From JAIBBV01 sp044347745 (GTDB taxonomy: Bacteria; Bdellovibrionota_C; UBA2361; JAFLCA01), in NCBI GenBank assembly GCA_044347745.1, contig JBIKUD010000011.1, forward strand, positions 17,560 through 81,559: a stretch of DNA of 64,000 nt, written 5' to 3'. The position numbers and the translations under genes are program-made. Every line of letters begins with the position of its first letter. Position 1 is the stretch's first letter. Positions 7,614-16,044 of this stretch are shown piece by piece. The notes beneath the pieces are model-generated. The model was given only the letters and a program-made list of their open reading frames with translations, was not told the DNA's origin and ran no database searches.

Positions 7614-9275
7614 TTACTTACTCATGCGCTGGGCGCGGCCGCGTAATTCGTTAATCTTATCTCGGACTGCCGCAAATACTTTCCCGCGATTCTCATGAGC
7701 CTTACGCGCGGCATTAAGGATAGAGCCGGTATAAGTGTCGAACAAGCCCCTATCTTCGGTGGACTTAAGCTGCGCTCTGACTAGCTGAGCGGTAGGGGGA
7801 GTCGCCGCAGCGATACACTCAGGGCTTTGGGCTAATCCGATGGTGCCAAGGATCTTCATATATTCCTCTATTTTTGGGAGAGCTTGTTCATCCACCGCTC
7901 TTCTTATTGTTAAGTGTGGTAAACCCGCAATTCTTGAGAGTGCATAGGTGGAGCCATAAAATTCTGCAACAAGCTTAACCACCTCGTAGGGGTGGAAATC
8001 AGAGGCCGCGACAGCTACTTTTATCCGCCGTCCTACCTCTTCCAGGGCCTCAGGATGAGCGCTTATCTGCTTCTCTATTCCCTCGATTGCTTGGTAACGC
8101 TCGACGCTGGGCGGTCTTTTTCCTGCTCGCCAACCACGTGCGGTGGTAGCGGCAATGTCCACATTAAAAACTTGTTTGCACTCGGCGAGTGCAGAGACCA
8201 AGGTGTTTTTAGCTTTGACTCGATTTTCGATCAGTTCAATAATTTGTAGAACCAGCTCGGCACTCACTTCGAGACGAACGCCTGGTTTAATATGCGCTCT
8301 CTCACTAAGCGGAAGTGCCCCCAAATCAACGAGCCGGTTTAAATCTTGGGAGTTCCCCAACTGAAGCAGCGTTTTGCCCCGCGATTCTATGAGAGACGGA
8401 TACATCCCCTCGCGTTTTAGAATAACTGCCAAACCTTCAAGGAGAGGAGCTTTTGTACGAGCGATTGTAAGCGTACTCGCTTCTTTATGAAGATGCACAT
8501 TTGCGATAGCGAAAAAACCTCTCACAAACGCCTGTCGCTCTGCAGAGGTAGTAAGGTGCTCCCAAATAAGTGCTGAGTTTTGTTTTGAGCGATCGAGAAA
8601 ATAGGGGACAAGAGTCGACTTAAAACGAACCAGGAAATGAGTTTTCCCCCGTAAGTGAACCTCTTTAGGTTGCAGATGCATACCGCAACTTTCATGCAAG
8701 GCTTCGCAAATTTCTTGCAGCACTTTGAGGTCAGAGTGATAAAGAACAATTTTAGACCTCTTTTCACCGCGCTCAACCGAGGCTGCAAGAGCACCCAGCA
8801 CCTTTGCAAAAGCCGGTGATGGCGATTCGGGAATTTGGACTGACTCTGTTCTTCGCAAGCGATTATGCGGGTCGGCTCGTACTAACACGAGAGGCAATGA
8901 TCCTGTTCGAATCCAGTCGCGGACACCCTGGGTGGGGTGCATGGTTCGTATTTCATTTACTGTGCGTCCTTCCGCCTGAAGTTGCATGACCGCACAAAAG
9001 GTACGGAATGTATCTTTTACTTTGTTAAATGTCTCAGCGCTTACTGGAAACGAAATAATGCCGGGTTGGGCATGCTGAGCAATACGGCAAAAAACTTCAC
9101 AGGCCTTTATAAATTGGGGCTTTACCTTGAGGGTACGGAGAGTTTCTGCAGGAAGCTGAATTTCGGCATACGCTAATGCTTGCGAAATCGGCGACCTGGT
9201 CGACCCCAATTGAAAAGATTTTTGTGAGTTTGGCTGTGCGCCTAGATGAGGCGCCGAAACAGACTGAGAGTGCAT
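7614..9275 (-). CDS. LAGLIDADG-like DNA-binding protein with lost catalytic residues
   Basis: The arrangement resembles LAGLIDADG homing-endonuclease-derived regulators. An N-terminal helix-turn-helix (about 100-135, E-G-R-T-V-N-E-I-R then W-I-R-T-G-S-L-P) is followed by two halves of an endonuclease-like fold (about 155-215 and 245-300) with the helix motif F-V-R-G-F-F-x-x-A-N. The acidic D-A-D-G positions that cut DNA are replaced (A-I-A-N). A second HTH-like segment (W-R-A-G-K-R-P-P) lies near 385-400. No intein or host exon is attached; it is a free-standing gene. I infer a DNA-binding, non-cutting protein, in principle similar to WhiA. Start chosen at 9275 (GGAAG upstream); a longer frame begins at 9305. 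The operator-like palindrome at 9498-9533 is next to it. Confidence 0.55.
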   Translation of the reverse strand: MHSQSVSAPHLGAQPNSQKSFQLGSTRSPISQALAYAEIQLPAETLRTLKVKPQFIKACEVFCRIAQHAQPGIISFPVSAETFNKVKDTFRTFCAVMQLQAEGRTVNEIRTMHPTQGVRDWIRTGSLPLVLVRADPHNRLRRTESVQIPESPSPAFAKVLGALAASVERGEKRSKIVLYHSDLKVLQEICEALHESCGMHLQPKEVHLRGKTHFLVRFKSTLVPYFLDRSKQNSALIWEHLTTSAERQAFVRGFFAIANVHLHKEASTLTIARTKAPLLEGLAVILKREGMYPSLIESRGKTLLQLGNSQDLNRLVDLGALPLSERAHIKPGVRLEVSAELVLQIIELIENRVKAKNTLVSALAECKQVFNVDIAATTARGWRAGKRPPSVERYQAIEGIEKQISAHPEALEEVGRRIKVAVAASDFHPYEVVKLVAEFYGSTYALSRIAGLPHLTIRRAVDEQALPKIEEYMKILGTIGLAQSPECIAAATPPTAQLVRAQLKSTEDRGLFDTYTGSILNAARKAHENRGKVFAAVRDKINELRGRAQRMSK

Positions 9276-9497
9276 AAACTTCCACCAACAAAATGAGCTA
9301 ACCAACCTGGCGCTATTTTATCCCTTGTGGGTCCTTAAGCAATTTGTCTGAGTTGTGTTGTGGACACAGAGGTTTAGCCCAAGGCGTTTGAAATTTAGGA
9401 CCCAATACTACTTGAATTGCTGAAATTACTTGGATTAACATTACAAGTAGATCTTTTTAACTTTTCAGTCCTGGGTATTTGATTCTCCCTATCTTAG

Positions 9498-9533
9498 GGT
9501 GCTGTCCAAGTGGTGGAAAACGTGGACAACACC
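9498..9533. repeat. 11-bp inverted repeat in a divergent intergenic region
   Basis: The arms GGTGCTGTCCA (9498-9508) and TGGACAACACC (9523-9533) are complementary except for one position, with a 14-base loop. It sits between the degenerate LAGLIDADG-like gene (minus strand) and the membrane-protein gene (plus strand). It could be an operator or a weak hairpin. No T-run follows, so it is not an intrinsic terminator. Confidence 0.5.
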
Positions 9534-9543
9534 GTAAGACAGA

Positions 9544-10392
9544 GTGAGCCATTTTATGGTTTATTCTGTTTTTTATCCATTCCCGTGTTCTCTTACCCCT
9601 TTTTTGCACATGAATCAGCTTCCCGCTGCGTTTCGTGTTGTTGGCGCCGCTGATTATCTTCAAATGAAGCAAATTCGGCGGTTCGCTTGGATGCTGCTTG
9701 TTGTCTTTCTAGTGGTGGTATCACTTGTCTGGGGAATGATCGCTTTGAATGCTCCTGCGGTGATCGCCTGTGTGGCGCCGATTGGCTTCGGAGCTGGTCT
9801 TGCTTTGCCTCTTGGCTATTTTGCTTTGAGGCATGTGCGCACCCGGGCGGCGCAGTTCCTACCGCTCCCCGCAAATCATCTGCTCTTTGTGTTGATGCCC
9901 ACAAGTCTTGGTGGTTTCCGACCGGAACTCGTTCGAGTTGCCGCGGTAGAGAGCAGAGCAGAGCTTAATCTTGAGGGTGCAGTGCCCGTGGCATTTGTGC
10001 CGTTGCGTCCCTGCCACTGGGAACCTTTCAGTATCGAGTGGGTCGATACTGAAAGGAATATCGTCTATTCGTGTCGCTTGCGTGTGAACGTGGAGTTGCC
10101 GCCAGGCATTCTTCCTGAACAGGTTGAGGGCTGGATCCGCGTATCCAGTGCAAGGCTAGAGCAGGAACTCAGCGCTTGCTTTCCAAAGGCTCTGAAGGCC
10201 CTTGGCATTCTTGCGCAAGAGATGCAGGTGCTAGATCCATTTCGGGATGCGTTTACGGCCAAGATGCTTGAGCTCTTGGCCTCTGAACTGAAGCTTGCGA
10301 GTAAGGGCATTCTGGTCTCACTGAGCACCGAGATGCTCGATGCCAGTTTTATCGAGCGTTCGACTATCGTAAGCCTGAGAGGTGGGCATTGA
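9544..10392 (+). CDS. membrane protein of unknown function
   Basis: I do not recognise this protein. Two hydrophobic segments (about residues 45-70 and 72-95 of the longest frame) are followed by a basic patch and then a soluble domain of about 180 residues. The soluble part has amphipathic strands and a helix (L-E-Q-E-L-S-A-C-F-P-K-A-L-K-A-L-G-I-L) and ends in a pattern like K-G-I-L-V-S-L-S-T-E-M-L-D, vaguely reminiscent of SPFH/band-7 proteins; I would not assign that family on this evidence. The start is unsure: GTG at 9544, ATG at 9556 and ATG at 9610 are all possible and none has a clear ribosome-binding site. Confidence 0.5.
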   Translation: MSHFMVYSVFYPFPCSLTPFLHMNQLPAAFRVVGAADYLQMKQIRRFAWMLLVVFLVVVSLVWGMIALNAPAVIACVAPIGFGAGLALPLGYFALRHVRTRAAQFLPLPANHLLFVLMPTSLGGFRPELVRVAAVESRAELNLEGAVPVAFVPLRPCHWEPFSIEWVDTERNIVYSCRLRVNVELPPGILPEQVEGWIRVSSARLEQELSACFPKALKALGILAQEMQVLDPFRDAFTAKMLELLASELKLASKGILVSLSTEMLDASFIERSTIVSLRGGH

Positions 10393-10438
10393 GTCGCTTC
10401 AAGTGGGCAGCAAGCGAGTTAGCGTGCAATAGCAGTTC

Positions 10439-10511
10439 AACAGAGCGAGCCCTCAGCTGAGAGACGTGCAATGTAGGTGAAGTTTAAGGATTTTTAATGG
10501 CTCGCTCTGTT
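10439..10511. repeat. 13-bp perfect inverted repeat upstream of menG
   Basis: AACAGAGCGAGCC (10439-10451) pairs perfectly with GGCTCGCTCTGTT (10499-10511), with 47 bases between. It lies in the 250-bp gap between the membrane-protein gene and menG. Being perfect it is unlikely to be chance, but I cannot tell an operator from the end of the upstream transcript. Confidence 0.5.
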
Positions 10512-10647
10512 CTTAATTTCAAAACGCAATTAACCGAAGATGCGCATATTTTGCGACGTGTTTTTAGCCTTAATTCAATATTATTTGGCCATTGTTTCGC
10601 TTGTTCAAGGTTAGACATCTATCCTATTTATAGCTACTCTAGTGTCT

Positions 10648-11352
10648 ATGACAGTCAAGGTAATTGGCACAGAAGTGAATTCCATGTTCGGCTCTATCGC
10701 CGAGCGCTACGATTTGGCTAATTCAGTTTTGAGCCTGGGAATTCATAAGCTCTGGCGGCGAAGACTACTTCAGATTGTACCGATGCACACTGAGCGAGCG
10801 CTTGACCTTTGTACTGGAACCGGTGACTTGCTTCCGATACTCCGTAAGCGCTGTCGCTACGTGCTTGGAGCCGATTTTTGTTTGCCAATGATGCGGGCTG
10901 GTCAAAAGAAACAGCGCCTTGAAGATAAATTTTTGCAGGCAGATGCGTTACGCCTCCCCTTGATGGATTCTAGTTTCGACCTTATCACCGTTGCGTTTGG
11001 AGTACGTAATCTTGAAAGCCTTAACCAGGGGCTCACCGAAATGCGTCGTGTGCTCAAACCTGGAGGTAAGCTGATTGTGTTAGAGTTTGGGCAACCTAGC
11101 CTTTGGGGCTTCGGAGCGCTCTATCGCTGGTACAGTGCACATGTGTTGCCGTTTATTGGTGGAATGCTTACCGGCAACCGCGCCGCTTATACGTATCTTC
11201 CAGAAACATCTAGAACGTTCCCCTGCGGAGCTGCGTTCACTCAAATTTTTACAAAAGTGGGTTTTAAAGTTGAACTTGCCGAGCCTCAGACAGGAGGTGT
11301 TGCCTTTTTATATTCGGGCACGAAGGTACTTCATGAGCCAAAGGATTTGTAG
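10648..11352 (+). CDS. menG: demethylmenaquinone methyltransferase
   Basis: This SAM-dependent C-methyltransferase makes the last step of menaquinone synthesis (and ubiquinone in other lineages, UbiE). Hallmarks are M-F-G-S-I-A-E-R-Y-D-L-A-N near the N-terminus, motif I A-L-D-L-C-T-G-T-G-D, A-D-A-L-R-L-P-L, F-G-V-R-N-L, and R-V-L-K-P-G-G-K-L. Because the window also carries futalosine-type menaquinone genes, menG is a better name than ubiE. The ATG at 10648 is favoured; a GTG six bases upstream is also possible. It is followed five bases later by the CysZ-like gene, so the two are probably cotranscribed. Confidence 0.92.
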   Translation: MTVKVIGTEVNSMFGSIAERYDLANSVLSLGIHKLWRRRLLQIVPMHTERALDLCTGTGDLLPILRKRCRYVLGADFCLPMMRAGQKKQRLEDKFLQADALRLPLMDSSFDLITVAFGVRNLESLNQGLTEMRRVLKPGGKLIVLEFGQPSLWGFGALYRWYSAHVLPFIGGMLTGNRAAYTYLPETSRTFPCGAAFTQIFTKVGFKVELAEPQTGGVAFLYSGTKVLHEPKDL

Positions 11353-11357
11353 GGATT

Positions 11358-12137
11358 ATGATCCTTAGGGCGGCTGGTCGGTTTTTTTTAGGTGCGAGCC
11401 TTTTGTTTCGCGCTGCAGCTTTACTTATCAGAACCCCTAAACTTGCGGCGCTCGCGGCGCTGCCTCTGGTGCTTACAATTCTGCTTTATATTTCTCTTAA
11501 CCGCTATGTCATCGACCCAGGAGTTGATAATGCGGTTGTTTTTATTCAGAACTTAATAACTCGAGTGCCCTTGCTTGGAGGCTGGGAGTGGTTTGTTCAA
11601 AGTGTTGTTTGGCTTCTTAAAATAATATTAAACGTCAGTTTTTGGCTATTTGCAGTGCTGGCATTTTCATTTTCAAGCACCATTCTCGGTTTGCCTCTTA
11701 TGGATTTTTTAGCTGCCGGGACGGAACGCTACACGAGGCCTGCACTTGCGTTGGTCCCAGAAACTTCACTCAAGCAGGAGCTGGATAAATTACTCCAAGA
11801 CTTAGTGAAGTCCTTGCTGGCTGCGTTTCTTAGCTTGTTCTGTTTGTTGCTGGCTTTTATTCCGTTTGTTGCCATATTTTCGACCCTAGTCATTTGGCTC
11901 TTAATGGCTTTCCAATTTCTTACTTACCCGCAAACACGACGCGGAATTCCGGTTCGAAGTTGTTTCCTTACCCTTTGGCAAAACGCCTCAATCTGTCTTG
12001 GGTTTGGGGCTGCATGCACTGCCGGCTTTGCGATTCCTTTTTTTGCTGCATTTGTTGCGCCGCTGGCGGTGGTAGGAGGGACGATGCTGTATGCGTTAAT
12101 TACGCATTCGCCTCCTCGCTCAGTCCAATCGGAATAG
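11358..12137 (+). CDS. EI24/CysZ-like membrane protein
   Basis: This integral membrane protein has about five to six hydrophobic segments and matches the EI24/CysZ (PF07264) layout: a long first segment after R-T-P-K-L, a central region with L-P-L-M-D-F, and the C-terminal motif Y-P-Q-T-R-R-G-I-P near residue 200 before the last helices. CysZ family members are sulfate-uptake proteins in enteric bacteria; with no cys genes nearby here, the transported substrate is not known. It starts five bases after menG and its stop is close to the end of a minus-strand gene, so it ends a short operon. Confidence 0.7.
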   Translation: MILRAAGRFFLGASLLFRAAALLIRTPKLAALAALPLVLTILLYISLNRYVIDPGVDNAVVFIQNLITRVPLLGGWEWFVQSVVWLLKIILNVSFWLFAVLAFSFSSTILGLPLMDFLAAGTERYTRPALALVPETSLKQELDKLLQDLVKSLLAAFLSLFCLLLAFIPFVAIFSTLVIWLLMAFQFLTYPQTRRGIPVRSCFLTLWQNASICLGFGAACTAGFAIPFFAAFVAPLAVVGGTMLYALITHSPPRSVQSE

Positions 12138-12156
12138 TCTTCATTATAGAGAAATG

Positions 12157-13458
12157 TTAGTGAGCACTACTCAGTTTGCCGTCGTGATCCCTCGCCCACA
12201 AGCGACTGCTTTCCTTGAGGTGCTGAGGGGGCCAGCTTGTACTCATGTGTGCCTGGTGGTTGGCAGGCCAACCTTGGCTTGTGAAAATGTAGTGCTGCCC
12301 AGGGTTGCCCTGAAGGGTGAGATGGAAACTGCGCTTCCATTCATACGTAAGACAACTCCATAGTATCGAGCGCTCTTCGGCGCGATCGCAGCGTGAAAGT
12401 TGCTGAACTAAATTAGGGATGGTGTCGTATTGAAAGTAAGGTGAAATTGCTACGCGAGTTTGTGCGATTTTATTAAAATTGCCATGCTCATCCAGTCCTC
12501 CGCGGAGTGCCGTATAGGGGTAGGCGCGATAAAGCATATCCCGCAGCTGTAGCCGAGGCGGCACCTGGTCAAATGGCCCATCAAAATAGCTGTTTTCATA
12601 GACTTCGCGAAGAGATACACCAACGAGAATTTTCCTATTATAGGCCAGATCGGAGTAAAAAATGAATGAGCTTCGTTTTCCAAGTAGTAGTTCAGGGTTT
12701 GATTCCAATATCTCTATGTCTTCGGGAGCTGCATGATGCTCATCTAGCAAATAATAAAAGGCTGATGTTTTTTGGTTGAAAAGCAAGTAAAATCTGACCC
12801 CTGACTCATCTTGGATCCAGGAAACCAAGCGTTCGTCCTCATTCATTTTTGGCAGAGCTCCTTGAGATTGATTATTTGGAAGCTTGAAGACTACGGTCTG
12901 GTTGCCGTAGCTAACCCGATAGAAGTTCGCCTCCCTATTGCTTTGGTCTTTCACATTTAATCCATTCGTTACGTCGAATGTTTTAGAAAATGCGCCGCCT
13001 TGCGGATCTTTAGAAAAAAAGTAGCCGATATGCACTTTTCCGAGGTGAGCATCTAAAAGACGAATATTTCCTGAAATAGGCTGCCCAGCCAGGGTGAAGC
13101 GATAGTAATAATAGGTTTCCGTCGGGTAAACGACTGCATAGCTGGGGAAATTCTTAAAAAGATAGGTGAGCATCTCATCTGGATTGTATGGGTCCGGTAA
13201 TTTCGTCTCATCCGCTGAAAGTGCGGCATGAGCTAGTTTATATCCAAGGCTAAAAAGGGAGCGGGTGTAGTCGACTACAATCTCCGACGAGATGTTGCCA
13301 CTACGGAGTTCATTCTTTTGCAACCAAAATTGATTTAATTCAAAATCCCTGCGCCCCAAACTAACGAGCTTGGAACAGGCTATGAAGGTGATGGTGCAGA
13401 CGGCAGCCCATAGGGTAACGCGCCGCCATTTAATTAACTTGATATTCAGTTTAGCCAT
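12157..13458 (-). CDS. exported protein with C-terminal WPxxH repeats
   Basis: The function is unknown. An N-terminal hydrophobic segment (about residues 12-29, ending I-A-C-S) could be a signal anchor or a poor lipobox. A novel globular region with many Tyr and Phe residues (around 100-330) follows. The last 60 residues carry about four short units of the type G-W-P-A-N-H-x-x-x-x-S, S-W-P-P-Q-H, L-W-A-R-D-H, with a first unit N-P-G-Q-H. The same repeat forms nearly the whole neighbouring protein at 14563-15579. So this protein looks like a globular exported domain joined to a short repeat tail. The stop is 20 bases from the end of the CysZ-like gene (convergent). Confidence 0.6.
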   Translation of the reverse strand: MAKLNIKLIKWRRVTLWAAVCTITFIACSKLVSLGRRDFELNQFWLQKNELRSGNISSEIVVDYTRSLFSLGYKLAHAALSADETKLPDPYNPDEMLTYLFKNFPSYAVVYPTETYYYYRFTLAGQPISGNIRLLDAHLGKVHIGYFFSKDPQGGAFSKTFDVTNGLNVKDQSNREANFYRVSYGNQTVVFKLPNNQSQGALPKMNEDERLVSWIQDESGVRFYLLFNQKTSAFYYLLDEHHAAPEDIEILESNPELLLGKRSSFIFYSDLAYNRKILVGVSLREVYENSYFDGPFDQVPPRLQLRDMLYRAYPYTALRGGLDEHGNFNKIAQTRVAISPYFQYDTIPNLVQQLSRCDRAEERSILWSCLTYEWKRSFHLTLQGNPGQHYIFTSQGWPANHQAHMSTSWPPQHLKESSRLWARDHDGKLSSAH

Positions 13459-13531
13459 TGTTGATATGATAGAATTTTAATTTCAAAAGGGTGGGTGTTT
13501 GGACATGCCACTTTCTTAGCAGCGCGTCAGT

Positions 13532-13553
13532 GTCTATACTGGGTCTATACTGG
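13532..13553. repeat. 11-bp tandem duplication
   Basis: The unit GTCTATACTGG occurs twice in direct succession (13532-13542 and 13543-13553) and each copy contains TATACT, which looks like a -10 element. It is 31 bases upstream of the likely start of the MORN-like gene. It may have doubled a promoter element; no matching -35 box was obvious. Confidence 0.5.
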
Positions 13554-13583
13554 GTAATAATCCCGTTTAGTGGAGTAGTCAAA

Positions 13584-14375
13584 TTGGCACCAGATCGAGA
13601 AACGAGCAACTCTAATCGCAGCGGAACCCTGGCCTGGGCTGCCGGTGCGGCGGCTCTTTTTTCAGCACTCAGCTTTGTGGCCTGGAGGAATACTTCTTCG
13701 GGCAAGACCGAGGCCGCGTTGGCTCCTGATTTGGAAGCCGCGGGCCCGATGCGTTCTCATCCACCCCAAATCGAATCGAGTCGGACGCAAGTAGGGCCTG
13801 TGAACATCGCGGATGAGAAGGAGGTGCTTGATATTGGAGCACTTCAAGTGCCCCAGCTGCCTTTGCCTGTGCGCGAGTGTCAAAACTTCTATTTTGAGAG
13901 TGGACGGCTGATGATGGCATCTGAATATTTAGTGGAAGGGGGAAATCGCATAAGAGATGGTCTAACGGTTTGCTATTACGAGGATTCTCATTTTGAGAAA
14001 ATTCGCAGTTATTGGAAGGAAGGAAAACTTGACGGTGGGTGGTCGTACAGCCGCAGTGACGGGAGTGTATATATTACCATAGATTTTAGGGATGGAGCTC
14101 CTGACGGGAAGTTTTTTGTGTATGGTCTTGAGGGGCATATGCTTGTAAGCGGCAACTTAAAAGCGGAGGGGCACATCAGTCTGTGGCAGGCCAATGAAAG
14201 ACTTCTTTTCCCTGAGTCGTGCGTAGACGAGCTAACCTCGGTTGTGAACAATCACAAGAGTCTCGCTGGGAAAGTGGGAATCTGGAGCTGGTATAGCCAA
14301 AACACCGGCGCCCCAATTATAACACGAAGCTATGATTGGTCTGAGCCTGATAAGTTGATTAGCACCATTCCCTAA
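13584..14375 (+). CDS. membrane-anchored MORN-like repeat protein
   Basis: I start it at TTG 13584 because GGAG (13572-13575) lies eight bases upstream; the frame is open further but has no ribosome-binding site. The product has one transmembrane segment (about residues 14-32), a Pro/Ser-rich linker of about 70 residues, and then MORN-2/YwqK-like repeats such as E-S-G-R-L-M, K-E-G-K-L-D-G-G-W and R-D-G-A-P-D-G-K-F-F-V-Y-G. Such repeats are short beta-hairpins found in toxin-antitoxin-associated and surface proteins. It lies between the two WPxxH-repeat genes on the opposite strand. Function unknown; the exact domain family is not certain. Confidence 0.6.
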   Translation: MAPDRETSNSNRSGTLAWAAGAAALFSALSFVAWRNTSSGKTEAALAPDLEAAGPMRSHPPQIESSRTQVGPVNIADEKEVLDIGALQVPQLPLPVRECQNFYFESGRLMMASEYLVEGGNRIRDGLTVCYYEDSHFEKIRSYWKEGKLDGGWSYSRSDGSVYITIDFRDGAPDGKFFVYGLEGHMLVSGNLKAEGHISLWQANERLLFPESCVDELTSVVNNHKSLAGKVGIWSWYSQNTGAPIITRSYDWSEPDKLISTIP

Positions 14376-14409
14376 GAGCACGTAACGCCTTCATTCTGTT
14401 ACGCGCTCT
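14375..14409 (+). terminator. hairpin at the end of the MORN-like gene
   Basis: AGAGCACGTAAC (14375-14386) and GTTACGCGCTCT (14398-14409) can pair over 12 bases with one mismatch and an 11-base loop, right at the stop codon. The tail (AAGAAGCC) lacks a T-run, so it may only weakly stop transcription or may be an attenuating hairpin. Confidence 0.4.
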
Positions 14410-14562
14410 AAGAAGCCTTCTTTGTATTGGCCTCAGCAAGCGGATTTTTGCCACAGAATATAAGGTTTCGCCAATGAGCGAACTATTTTGATGATGAGCT
14501 TGCCCTAGGGCTCTTTGCAGCTCCAAACAAATAAGAAGAGCTAAGGCCGCATAACGCTAATC

Positions 14563-15579
14563 TTAATTCGGATTGGGAATATTCTCTTGCACCTCACTAA
14601 ATTGGAGTTGGCGATCCCAAGGCCAGCCTGCAGAAGTAACGATTGAATGATTTTTTAGGTCGAAGCAGGAACTGAGAGGCTGATAGTGGTTTTTCTTCCA
14701 GGTCGCGCTGGTTGGCTTGTAATGTTTGGGGCCCCAAGATTTGCTCGCTGGCTTGACATGGTCAGGCGGCCAGCTACGACTTACGTTTTTTTGATGACTG
14801 CCCGGCCAATCTCTTGAGATGGTGTAGCTATGATTTGCGGGCCAGGAGTCATTCGCTCTGTGCCAGCTGTTTGAGATTGTTTTGTCGTGGTTAGGAGGCC
14901 AGGAAGTGCTGGTGTTTACGGAATGCCCTGCGTAGGTAGAGCTGACGCCCACGGTATGCCCAGGCTCATTTGGCCACTGCCTGCTGGTGTCCCAGCTGTG
15001 TCCCGCTGGCCAGCTTGTGCTTAAAGTGTCGAGATGATTACCGCCCCACGTACTGCTGTCTGCTTGGGTATGATTCGTAGGCCAGGCACTTGAAAAGCCT
15101 GTGGCATGAGTGCCCCAACCGCCGCTGATCGGCGCTTCATGATTCGGAGGCCACCCGGGCGGGTTTGCGGGCCAATGTTGGCTGACGTCGTATTCATGGG
15201 AGGGGGGCCAATTTGTATTCAGGCTGGTTGCACCTGCATGCCCGCCCTGGGTCCATCCGTTGCTGACCGCAAACTCATGCTGTCCAGGCCAATTCGCCGC
15301 GCTACTCGTAACGGCGTGTCCACCAGTGGTCCATGTTCCAGAAGCTGGCTGGGCGTGACCGCCCGGCCAGTTGGAACTGTACTGGTAATGGTGTCCTGCA
15401 CCCCAACTGTTGGTACTGGTGGTCTCTTCGTGATTGCCAGGTGCCCAACTATTGCTGGGTATGACATTGTGATTGGGTGGCCAATCAGCAAAGCTTTGCT
15501 CTGGCTGCGTTGCTTGAACTCCAAGGAATAAAAGAAGAACGAGAGATCGATTGAAAGATGAAGGCTGCGGAAGTTTCAT
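14563..15579 (-). CDS. secreted protein made of about 23 tandem WPxxH repeats
   Basis: The protein starts at ATG 15579 (AAGGG eight bases upstream). It has a signal peptide (basic start, hydrophobic L-V-L-L-L-F-L-G-V, likely cut after S-F-A near residue 31), and the mature chain is almost only a repeat of about 12 residues. The unit is x-W-P-x-x-H-x-x-x-x-S-x. I count 11 strict WPxxH cores (WPPNH, WPGGH, WPGQH and others) among about 23 recognisable units, with degenerate units such as W-G-G-N-H or W-K-K-N-H filling the array. The period and the fixed Trp, His and Ser suggest a beta-strand or metal-binding fibre-like fold; none of this is tested. I recognise no named family. It is read away from the Rhs gene, with a 465-bp gap between them. 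Confidence 0.75.
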   Translation of the reverse strand: MKLPQPSSFNRSLVLLLFLGVQATQPEQSFADWPPNHNVIPSNSWAPGNHEETTSTNSWGAGHHYQYSSNWPGGHAQPASGTWTTGGHAVTSSAANWPGQHEFAVSNGWTQGGHAGATSLNTNWPPSHEYDVSQHWPANPPGWPPNHEAPISGGWGTHATGFSSAWPTNHTQADSSTWGGNHLDTLSTSWPAGHSWDTSRQWPNEPGHTVGVSSTYAGHSVNTSTSWPPNHDKTISNSWHRANDSWPANHSYTISRDWPGSHQKNVSRSWPPDHVKPASKSWGPKHYKPTSATWKKNHYQPLSSCFDLKNHSIVTSAGWPWDRQLQFSEVQENIPNPN

Positions 15580-16044
15580 TTTTAAAGCCCTTACAGAGGG
15601 AGGCTTGGAAAGAGCGGACGAGCGGGACATCGCTTATCGATTAGCATAGAGGAGGTGCTCTGTGTCAATCTTTTTCTCACAGCAGATGGGTAGATGTCCC
15701 AGTTTGTTGTTGACACCGTGGCTTGGCTTAAGGTAGTTCCCAACCCATGACTCTTCAGAGTTGGCTTGCATCCGCTTGAAGTCAAAGCAGCAATCCAAGA
15801 TTCCCTAATCCGTTCCTTGTTAAATTGTTCCAGCCAGTAGTTTTGGCCATATTGTTGAGCGCTGTGGTTTGGCGCCTGTTTCCGACTAGCTATTGTCTCA
15901 ATTAGGCATGCAAATCGTTCGATTTTTTGCCACTTATTCGCTCTCTTCAGATTTTCTGTTTCCTTTTGGACTGACTTCCCGGTGTCTAGATCTCAAGCTG
16001 GGGAGCCGAGTCTGGCGTTTCCTTTTTGGTTTGGGAGATTTCCA
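15580..16044. other. intergenic region before the Rhs gene
   Basis: I see no gene here. Short matches GTGTCAA and TTGACAC (around 15660-15710) make a weak inverted repeat. The region runs from the WPxxH-repeat gene to the Rhs gene, which diverge, so promoters for both should lie here; I could not assign them with confidence. Confidence 0.3.

Noticed and set aside
8901..8925. T-arm-like sequence (GTTCGAATCC)
   Set aside because: It lies inside the LAGLIDADG-like gene and no cloverleaf can be made around it.
9544..10392. SPFH/band-7 assignment for the unknown membrane protein
   Set aside because: The resemblance is limited to a short stretch; no family signature could be confirmed.
10497..10721. 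74-residue open frame before menG
   Set aside because: It overlaps the inverted repeat and the menG start, and has no recognisable features.
15106..15531. Open frames on the plus strand and another minus frame inside the WPxxH gene
   Set aside because: They are shadows caused by the regular repeat, with no ribosome-binding site.
14563..15579. CRISPR-like regularity of the WPxxH coding repeat
   Set aside because: The repeats are protein-level; the DNA units are not identical and there are no constant repeats with spacers.
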